Origin: Rhizoclosmatium globosum
Taxonomy: Eukaryota > Chytridiomycota > Chytridiomycetes > Chytridiales > Chytriomycetaceae
Length of the DNA stretch: 64,000 nt
Direction of reading: 5' to 3'
Assembly: GCA_002104985.1 (NCBI GenBank)
Contig: MCGO01000090.1
Location: forward strand, 99,815 to 163,814
Position 1 is the first letter of the stretch. Each line of letters begins with the position of its first letter. The notes beneath the pieces were generated by a model, which was given only the letters and a program-made list of their open reading frames with translations, had not been told where the DNA came from and did not search any database. Below are positions 56,696 through 64,000 of this stretch, in pieces. The position numbers and the translations under genes were made by a program.

Positions 56696-59095
56696 TCAAA
56701 ACATATTAAGTACAGACGAAACCGCCATACCATCCCCTTCACCCTGGCCCTGACTCCCATCATAATTCCAACATTTCTCCTTCCTAACCCTCTCCTCCAA
56801 TTTACTCTGATACTTCGCCGCATTGACTGCGAAGTTATGTCCAACCCCAAGCTGCGCCTCATACATCTTCCGATACAACGAAACAACAGGCAACACATCC
56901 TCAATCAAATCAACCTCCAACCCAACAGGCAACTCCGTCTCAACCTGCGCGTTCACACCTCTCAAGTAACCCTCGAATTTACTCTGCGGCTTCTGTCGCG
57001 ACCGAGCCCACTTTTTGAGCTTGAGAACCATAGTTAACGTGTCCTTATCAAGTTCCGCAGCGAGTGACGGATCCATACCGACTTGTTTCATATCCGCCGC
57101 CATTTTAACGACTTTTCCAAAGGTATCAAGACTGGTAACCGCGCCTGCATGTGCTGCAACAGAGGCTGCTAAAGCAGCGTCACCCGAAACAAGGTCTCGT
57201 TCGAGTTTCCGTTTTTCTCGCAAATCTGATTTGATTGCGTCTCCGCGGAGGATGGAGAAGGCCTGGATGTATCGGAGCGCGGATTCTGATTTCCCGTCTG
57301 TTTGTTCGGGTATGATGAAGGAGTCGGATTTTCGGGTTTGAGGTGGGGGTGAACCCGGGTTTGGGGAAAGGTTTGTTATGCTTGATCCTGTGGGGCGCGC
57401 GGAGGCGAGGGCTAAGGCGACTGGAGATGGGGCTGTGGGGATTACAATGTGCGAGACGGAGCGAGAGCGGGAACGTGTTCCGACAGAAGATCTGTCCATG
57501 CTTGATGTGGATGAACGGATGGAAAGGCCTCGGGTTAGGGATGTGGAAGGGAGGTCCAACATCGTGTTTGTGCGACGATGGGCTGTGGATGCACGCGGAG
57601 AGGGGATGGTTGGGGGTGAAAGAGCTTCAGCGGGAGCTTCCAATGTAGGTTTGGCCTCGTTAATTGTTGGGGCTCTTGAAACTGAACTTCTCAAGGATTG
57701 ACTCGACTTGATGGGCATTCCAATCATTCCTCCAATGAAAATTGGCTTTGATTTGTTTTGCAGTGGTTTGGCCGAGAAGGTAAAAGACGGTTGGCTGTGA
57801 GCAGTATGTAGCTGGGGTAACAGAGGTTTCTTTCCAGGCACAGTCAAACTCCCACGCTTTGTCTCAATGATAGTTGGCGCAACAGGGAGATCCTCATCTT
57901 GATCCACAATCTCCGAGTTTGCCACATGAATATGAATATTTGCCGCATTCGCCGAATCCGGTGGGGGAAGGTTCATATTGCTAGATCGGCGTCGATTCAC
58001 AAGCTCCTTAAACTCTTCCAAATTCTCCTCCTCCCTTATATCAAACGTATCATTTTCCTCTTCCTCTTCTTCAAAGACTTGATGCAAAGTCTGCGTTCGC
58101 TTCAGACTCCTCACTGACATATCATTACGAGACTTATTTGCAACTGCAGAAGCGTCAGACTCCTTTGTTCCACCACCAGAAAACAATGGAATAGGAATCA
58201 AAGCCTCAATCGCGTTCGAAACACGTCTCATAAAGCTTCCCGATTTCTTTTCAGTCGTTGTAGACACAGGTGGAGGAACGTATTCCAGTGACCCACTATT
58301 ACTCGCATCATGATACCCACTTTCTTCTTTCTGCGCCTCGAAATCCACACCAGGAGCAACCTGATTTCTATTGAGCTGTTTCGCTCTCACACCACCAACA
58401 ACACTCCCTCTCGCCAAACTCGCCCTCCCATCCGACCCACCCCCAAACAAAGCATCCATCAAAGTCTGTCTCCGTCCACCACCATCACCAGCAACAACCG
58501 GCGTCCCTTCTTCTCCCCTCTCCTCCTCCTCCTCGCCCTCTTCTTCCTCGTTATCAGAACCAGCATTCTCAAGCTTCTCCACAAGAGACCCATTCTTTTC
58601 TGGCGCGAGTTTCTGGATATCATAGCTAGAATTAACTTTCGACACGATATCGTTGAAATTCGCGGCAGAAGACCCTGCGATTCCCATGGAACTACGTGAT
58701 CGGGCGCTTGCCGCACTGGGTCTCGCTATTGAATCATATTTGAATCATATTTGAAAAAGCGAAAAACGAAATGAAAAACCTGATACTGGGTCCATGTTCA
58801 TGAAGAGATGGACGGGAACGTCGCGGACGCTTAGGTTTCGGATTGTTTGTTGGATTTGATCGCAAGTGTAGGCGGAGGCTTGGCGGGAGGGGAAGTATGC
58901 TGTACCGGTTGCTGATCCGTTTCGCGCGGTTTTTGATTTCATTCTGGATTGGGTCCGGTAGTTTAGGTTTGTTAGTGAGCTTGCAGAGAATGGGGCGGCG
59001 TTGCTGATTGTGTTTGATGGAGGGTGAGATGGAGCATCTTGGATATTGTTGGTTGCTTGATCAGTGCTACTGTCTGACTGTGGTTGGGAATCCAT
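56696..59095 (-). CDS. large low-complexity protein of unknown function
   Basis: Exons 58780-59095 and 56696-58725 (54-nt intron), 781 residues. Mostly disordered: acidic runs (NEEEEGEEEEERGEE), Ser/Arg stretches (VGTRSRSRSVSHIV). Two ordered parts: residues 75-105 (YTCDQIQQTIRNLSVRDVPV) and the C-terminal 200 residues, predicted helical (ALRYIQAFSILRGDAIKSDL, MVLKLKKWARSRQK, LIEDVLPVVSLYRKMYEAQL, NAAKYQSKLEERVRKEK). The splice donor TCA G|GTTTTTC is inferred from frame. Not recognised; perhaps a scaffold or trafficking protein, but this is only a guess. Its 3' end meets member 6 of the seven-helix cluster within 12 bases. Confidence 0.65.
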
Positions 59096-59266
59096 TAATG
59101 TGTTGTGAGGTAAGGTGGTGACAATTCAGTGGAATCTATCCCTTCGAAAAGAGAACACGTCAGAATCAAACAAAAGAATAAAGTATATTGTGTAAAAGAA
59201 AGAAAGAGAGAAAATGTCGTAAGTGTAGAAAAGGATCTAAACTGGTCTAGTGTATCAAGGGACTGC

Positions 59267-60446
59267 TCATTGGTAAGAAGGCTGCTCATTGGAGGCAAGA
59301 GTAGAAGCACTGGGAGAGGCAACTTTGATGGGCTCAATTTCACTTGAAGACAATCGATTTTTAGCAATTGTAGCGAGTTTGTTGAGACGAGACTTGATAC
59401 CCATGTCAGGAATGACAGGAATTGAAGCGACAGCACTTGAAACTGTCGAACCACTTTTCCTGTTGTTACTGTTTGCCGCCACACTCTGGATAGCCTCTGT
59501 CTGCTGTTCCTTGATATCATCAATAACAGTCATGAGCGACTTTGTCTGGTTCTGCAGAGACACGGTGACAGTGTCAATATACATTTGTGGGAGTGTCTCA
59601 AACTTGGATTCGAGATCAGAGAGCTTTGAGAGAAGGTCGGCGTCCTGGGTAGATGCAGAGACATGGGCAAGCGAGGCTCTGAGTTCCTTGTCAAGTTCGG
59701 CCTGTTTGAGGGCGATCTGTTCAAGGCCCTTTGAGACAATGTCGGGGATGAGGGTGGAGGAGATGCGTTCGACGGATTCCATGCGCTGGTTCATTGCGCG
59801 GATTGCTTCAGAGATTCTGTCGATTGAGGCGTCGTCGGTGGTGGAGGGAGTTGGAGAAACGGGAGCGGCAGAGGGCTGTTGCTGTTGCTGTTGCTGTTGG
59901 GCAAAGTGCTCTTGCTGCTGCTGGAAGGAGTCCAGGGCCCAGGTCATGTTGTCGACAGCTTAATTAGGCGAGTTAGATGGTTGGTTCAGAAGGTGGGGGA
60001 AGTGTAGGTTAAATTAGGCCATGAGACAGGCAGGTTTAAGGGACAGAACACGCACCATCAGCCAGCACATTCTCGCACTTTCTTCCAACTGCAACAAGAG
60101 TCTCAACCGAGGCAGACAGACCGAGTAGTTGTTCCTGCATCATCTGGGCGGCTGCTTGCTGCATTCCCGATTGGTAGTTGGTTGTTGGTGGTGGTTGAAC
60201 TTGCGAAGTGGCATGCGAGAAGACCCGGGCTTCAACGGCGCCAAGTCGGCCGTCCAACGTGTCCAGTTTGTTGAGAATTGTCTCAAGCTGCGGCGAAAGA
60301 AGGCGCTGCACAACCGATGACAGCGATGCCTCGATCATCGCTGCGAGTGTTGTGTTGCTTCCACCCTGGCTGCCATACGTCTCTTCGTCTACTTCAACAG
60401 ATGGGGCGGCCTTGACGTCAAGGGCGGCGGTAAGTTCAGTGGCCAT
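59267..60446 (-). CDS. coiled-coil protein with poly-Gln tract
   Basis: Exons 60056-60446 and 59267-59958, joined through a 97-nt intron (GATG|GTGCGT...TTAAG|CTGTC); 360 residues. Two coiled-coil regions: residues 45-130 (LETILNKLDTLDGRLGAVEA) and 170-300 (RISEAIRAMNQRMESVERIS, LLSKLSDLESKFETLPQMYI). A Gln-rich stretch sits between them (QQQQEHFAQQQQQQQQ). No family recognised. It may be a cytoskeletal or scaffold component; no catalytic motif is visible. Confidence 0.65.
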
Positions 60447-60625
60447 GCTCTCAAGGACATTGGCTGGGACATTGGTTGGATTTCAGGAGGAAATTTAATC
60501 AAACTTATTCAATCTGGAAAGGAGAGAATTAACTCTTAAAAGAAAGGATACAGGCTTAACATCTCGGCATTGACTCTACTTATCAGGTTTTGTTCCGTGC
60601 AAACCAGATTTCGTATCAATTTGAG
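60447..60625. other. divergent promoter region
   Basis: About 180 bases between the coiled-coil gene (minus) and the next seven-helix gene (plus). I see nothing else in it. Confidence 0.35.
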
Positions 60626-61600
60626 ATGTCCATTGTTCCCATTATACTGAAAAACACAATGAACATCACAGATGACATGTTCCAGCCCGCTCCGCCGACA
60701 TCACCCTTCAACAGCTCAATACAGTCAAGCCCCGGATTCTTCCCTGCAAGCCCCGGTTCAGAATACACAAAAATGCAGATCCTCCTGCATGCCTCTCCAC
60801 GCGTTCAATCTGGCACAACTCTCTACCTCTCCCTCCTAACCTGCACAACAATAGCAATCACAGTAACCCTCGCCCGCTTTCTCCACAAAACAAACACCCC
60901 CTTCCTCTCCCCTCCAACCCTCCTCATATTCCTCGGCCTCCTCTCCCAAACAGCCTACACTGCCTCATCCGCCTACTTCTTCGATAACCCATTCAGCAAA
61001 CCCGGTAAAGCGATCAACATCCTCTTCTTCGCAACAACCCTCGTCCTATACGCCTGGCAACAGTGGACTCGATCACACCAAGTATTCCACCTTACATCCA
61101 CACCCTTCTTCCTCGCACTCTTCAAATCCATCCTTATCGCATTCACACTCCTCGCATACATACCCCTGCTCCTCCTCGCCATCCCAATCCCTCAAGACGA
61201 GTTCCTCGTAACAAACGTGACGGCGCGTGCACTCGTGTATATCTGTGTTGTTTCTTTAGACATGTTCTTCCTCGTGAACTTTATACGATATATTCTGCGT
61301 GCGACGGTTTCAACGATTGAAGTGAAGGGGATTGAGAAGTGTAAACAGGACACCATTCCGCTGTTTCAAGTGACGGCGTGGTATGGGTTTCTAGCGTCGA
61401 CGGGGGTTTTTGTGTCGGCAGTGTTGTTTGTCGCGACCGGGGTTGTGGCGGTGAAGGGGAAGAGTCTGGTGGCGTATGTGGTTTTGAGTTGTGTGCAAAA
61501 GACGGGGATGGTGTTTGTGTCCGGGGTTGTTGCATTGCAAAAAGCGGCTTTGGTGAAGTTGAGGAGGAAGGGGTTGGAGGCAAAGAGGATGCGGAAATAG
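60626..61600 (+). CDS. seven-helix membrane protein, cluster member 7
   Basis: Single frame of 324 residues from MSIVPIILKNTMNITDDMF; a later ATG at MQILLH is possible. A Pro/Ser-rich N-terminus of about 60 residues is followed by seven hydrophobic segments. Motifs: YAWQQWTRSHQVFHL after helix 3 and EVKGIEKCKQDTIPLFQVTA before helix 6. GC-rich codon use in the first half (CTC, ATC, CCC) differs from members 1-6. It is separated from them by two unrelated genes. Confidence 0.6.
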   Translation: MSIVPIILKNTMNITDDMFQPAPPTSPFNSSIQSSPGFFPASPGSEYTKMQILLHASPRVQSGTTLYLSLLTCTTIAITVTLARFLHKTNTPFLSPPTLLIFLGLLSQTAYTASSAYFFDNPFSKPGKAINILFFATTLVLYAWQQWTRSHQVFHLTSTPFFLALFKSILIAFTLLAYIPLLLLAIPIPQDEFLVTNVTARALVYICVVSLDMFFLVNFIRYILRATVSTIEVKGIEKCKQDTIPLFQVTAWYGFLASTGVFVSAVLFVATGVVAVKGKSLVAYVVLSCVQKTGMVFVSGVVALQKAALVKLRRKGLEAKRMRK

Positions 61601-61953
61601 TATGAAATAAATGTACTATGAAGGAAAGAGTTTGATCTTGAGTTCAGTAGTTGAGAGCTGTGTTCAAAGCGGCGTTGGTAATAACTGAGGAAGAAGGGTG
61701 GAGAAAGTGATGATACTGAAATTCATTATAAAGAACCTTGCGGTGCACGTGCTTTTAAGTGCATGCAGATGTTTGGTTTGGTTTTTTCGCCCAGAATTGA
61801 AATTTGGGTAAGCCGAGCTGGAAAGGATGGAAAAGGAATATGAAAATATGTATACACAAACTTTTTCTCAAAGATCTGTAGTAGATTTTTAAATTTTCAA
61901 GCGTCGGAGTCGGCCATATAAAGAAAACAATGACCCAAGATTAGTATTCAACA
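61601..61953. other. spacer between seven-helix genes 7 and 8
   Basis: About 350 bases, AT-rich, with GGCGTTGGTAAT-like unique sequence. No gene seen; it should contain the promoter of the following gene. Confidence 0.35.
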
Positions 61954-62818
61954 ATGGCCCAAAATGGAAGTCTGGCCGCAGTAGACCCTGACCTCATATC
62001 TACACTTGAGAAGACCGCGATTCCCGACTCAGACGATATTGCGGTTCCATTGATCATCATCATTGAAATCGTAGCAGTCACAACAATACTACGCCTCCTC
62101 TACACTCTTTACATCACCAAGGCTCCACTTTCAAAAGCAGTTTGTTTATTACTCGCAGGCCTTCTCTTCCAAGTCGCATACCTGGCATCAAACGCGTATT
62201 CCATTTCAAATGAACTCTCAGATTACAACGACTCTCTATCAGCAATCTTCCTTGTTTTCACTGCAACAGCGTATCTATGGTATCAATGGCTACGATGTTC
62301 AGAAGTTCTAACATTGGTCTACTCGCCCATCGTAATCCGAATCTTTAAGGGTATTTTAATCATGTTCTCACTCGATTGCATCGCGGTGCCAGTGTTTTAC
62401 GCCGTAAGACACAAAGAAAATAATGCTGTCGAAGTGATTCATATTGTGTTAAACTTAGTTCGATATATTTTGTTTGTTACGACAGACGTTTTCTTTTGTG
62501 CAAGTTTTTTGAGGTATATTTACGTCAGGACAGTTGATACAGTTGGGAAGCGGGATATGAAGCATAGTAAGGAAGTAGTTGAGTTATTTTTGGTTACTAC
62601 AAGTTTGGGCTGATTGGGTCAGGTCTCGTATTTATTGAGTCGTGTATTTATTTTTGCGTCTCTAGTTGTTCAAGGGCAAGAAGGAAATAGTTGGCTTATA
62701 TTTGGTTGTGTGTTGTGCATGATTTGGTTGTTATGCTTGTTGGAGTAACTTTGGTGGAACAGAAGTTGGCATTCATCAAAATTCATGAGAAACGGGTAAT
62801 TTCAATTGATGGCTTATA
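61954..62818 (+). pseudogene. seven-helix membrane protein, cluster member 8, broken 3' end
   Basis: The frame 61954-62613 encodes 219 residues through helix 5 (FVTTDVFFCASFLRYI) and then VELFLVTTSLG and a stop. Motif after helix 3 is YQWLRCSEVLTLV. Beyond the stop, another frame reads GLIGSGLVFIESCIYF, and at 62,745-62,810 LVEQKLAFIKIHEKR matches the basic C-terminal end of other members. So helices 6-7 are present but out of frame, indicating at least two small indels. Either a recent pseudogene or assembly indels. Confidence 0.6.
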
Positions 62819-62860
62819 ATAAATTCTCAATTTTATTTCGCCATTTAATGCATACAACTC

Positions 62861-63452
62861 TTAAAAGATTGAAATACGCGAAAAGATCTTGTGTCCAAGA
62901 ACAGTGTGATAAGCTGCAGCCCCAACATGCGCCAAGACCACAAACTCCAAAGCCTGTCCCATAATATTATGAGCAAAGTAAAGCTGTCCACCAAGTGCCT
63001 TGTTTGGTGTTTCAGCACCCTTCAAGAACGTGCCTGAAAAAATGGAACACCGTATCCACTGTAATATCCCATCGCGAGTCCAGAAGCTGGCATTCCAATC
63101 ATGAATCCGTACAACGCAATGTGGCCTGCATCACCGGCCCACTGGATCACTTTTGGTCCTGGAATGTGCGCTGGGATCTTTGAGGCAAAGCGGAGTCCAA
63201 TGCGTGCTGGAACTGCGAAGGCGACAATGACAGCTAAACTCTTGTGCCAGTTCATGTACTTTGCCTGTGGGTGGGTGGGAAGGTTAGGGGATTCGATGCG
63301 GATGAAGTGGGTGGTGAGTGGGTCTTTACCTTCAATGCTTTGTCCTGTGTGTTTTGTGACGCTTTGACGGTTCCAATACATCCGAGCATGAGACCTCCGA
63401 TTCCCCAGTGCATGGCGGACATGGCTCGTGAGTATGCAAGTGGAGCTGCCAT
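62861..63452 (-). CDS. cytochrome b561-type membrane protein (bacterial/mitochondrial form), frame break near the middle
   Basis: Exon 1 63330-63452 (MAAPLAYSRAMSAMHWGIGG) and exon 2 from 63264. A four-helix diheme protein of the CybB/PF01292 type is suggested by histidines in AMHWGIG, MNWHKSLAVIVAFAVPARIG, DAGHIALYGFMIGMPASG and the C-terminal FAHNIMGQALEFVVLAHVGA. Homologues probably transfer electrons in the inner mitochondrial membrane. After GYYSGYGVPFFQ the frame stops at ARS, while another frame continues GTFLKGAETPNKALGG to HKIFSRISIF and a stop at 62861. One added G in CAGGCACG would join them. Treating the segment as a 26-nt intron would remove the conserved PFF motif, so I prefer an indel. 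Confidence 0.75.
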
Positions 63453-63569
63453 CTTTGTATGTTCGTGGTTGTTTGGAAGTAATTTACAACCGATTTGAAA
63501 TCAATAACAAAGCATAAACGAATTATGTTATGTAAGATATAAAATTCTAATCAGTTGCATGGTACCGCT
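63453..63569. other. short spacer
   Basis: About 120 bases between the cytochrome b561 start and the GST 3' end. AT-rich; nothing seen. Confidence 0.35.
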
Positions 63570-64000
63570 TCACTTTCTCAATCGGACTAACAACTCCAGC
63601 CACACAGGGGTTTCCTCCAACTTCTGCAGATACTTCCCAAGAACACCCTCATCAATCTTAAGACCTGGAATAAGGCCCAATCGACGCAAAAACGGAGCTA
63701 AAACCACATCCACAATTGAAAAGTCGTCTCCAAGCAAATAGGGCCCCGACGAATGGTTCTCGAGTGTATGAACGATTTCAGTCACAGCTGCTTCCAACTG
63801 TTCTCGATGTTCTTGAGAGTTTTCGTAAAGTGCCTTGTCGAATGCAGGGAAGAATTCACGGTTGAGGTAGATTAAGCATCTGTGGCAATCTGCAAAGTTT
63901 CCTGGGTAGAGCGTTGGAACTGGATGGTCCTTTTGGAGACGAGATATCATTTTCTCTACGTCGCTGAATAGGATCCATCTGGATATTCCATTACTATGAA
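63570..64000 (-). CDS. glutathione S-transferase-like protein, C-terminal part (runs off the window)
   Basis: Open from the right edge (SRWILFSDVEKMISRLQKD) to a stop at 63570. The helical C-terminal GST domain is recognisable: LTxHTLENHSSGPYLLGDDFS-type spacing, with GPYLLGDDFSIVDVVLAPFL matching the N-capping box/hydrophobic staple (S-x-x-D) of GSTs, then LGKYLQKLEETPVW. The thioredoxin-like glutathione-binding domain lies outside. The sequence resembles omega- or fungal Ure2p/GTT-type enzymes, but the class cannot be decided from this part. Confidence 0.75.
   Translation of the reverse strand, partial: HSNGISRWILFSDVEKMISRLQKDHPVPTLYPGNFADCHRCLIYLNREFFPAFDKALYENSQEHREQLEAAVTEIVHTLENHSSGPYLLGDDFSIVDVVLAPFLRRLGLIPGLKIDEGVLGKYLQKLEETPVWLELLVRLRK

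Noticed and set aside
59289..59963. Plus-strand frame of 224 codons opposite the coiled-coil gene
   Set aside because: Antisense of Gln/Ser-rich coiled-coil codons, giving Cys runs; typical shadow.
63016..63041. A 26-nt intron (GTGGAT...TTTCAG) in the cytochrome b561 gene
   Set aside because: It would restore frame but delete the SGYGVPFF stretch conserved in the family; a one-base indel explains the break better.

Overview
The window reads as nuclear DNA of an early-diverging fungus, probably a zoosporic (chytrid-type) one. Coding regions are interrupted by many short GT-AG introns, mostly 44-80 nt, often with a CTAAC/CTGAC-like branch site. Recognisable genes fit a fungus: PEX14, a YCH1/ARR2-type rhodanese pair, an Apa1/2-type phosphorylase, a steroid 5-alpha-reductase, an EST1/SMG6 homologue, F-box and ankyrin proteins, and a Crinkler-type NTPase. 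The species call is inference.

Layout. 0-16 kb is a dense housekeeping region: alpha-carbonic anhydrases (the end of one, then a complete one), ankyrin/ZZ protein, acetoacetate-decarboxylase-like protein, two rhodaneses, an LRR membrane protein, PEX14, a ceramidase/CREST protein, a polytopic membrane protein, an F-box protein, an M3 peptidase, a steroid-reductase-like protein and a U6 snRNA gene. 15.7-30.5 kb is a mobile-element zone: a shortened Apa-type gene, a Copia polyprotein lacking RNase H, and, inserted into its 3' end, an 8.7-kb Ty3/Gypsy-like element on the minus strand. 30.6-44.6 kb holds three copies of an LRR / Thr-Ser-rich / GPI-tail surface-protein family (two large, one fragment) around enolase and a small membrane-protein gene. 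44.9-50.7 kb has cofactor-independent phosphoglycerate mutase, a Crinkler-type NTPase and SMG6/EST1. 50.9-62.8 kb is a cluster of eight divergent seven-helix membrane proteins sharing two motifs, broken by two coiled-coil/low-complexity genes. The window ends with a cytochrome b561-type protein and a partial glutathione S-transferase.

The most striking object is in the Gypsy-like element's LTRs. Read in the element's sense (minus) strand, each LTR contains an uninterrupted chain of 11 (LTR1) or 15 (LTR2) intron-like units of about 48-127 nt. Every unit begins GT and ends AG, so every junction is AG|GT with zero bases of exon between. Some units recur (62-nt unit A four times per LTR); others occur once. 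The two LTRs differ by precise gain or loss of whole units but are otherwise nearly identical. The same element carries an AP-endonuclease-like (EEP) domain in front of its reverse transcriptase.

Several conserved genes (enolase, cytochrome b561, the 9.9-kb membrane protein, the LRR family) show single-base frame breaks, often in homopolymers or simple repeats. These could be assembly indels or real decay. Splice sites were placed by reading frame and GT-AG logic only; no alignment or RNA evidence was available.
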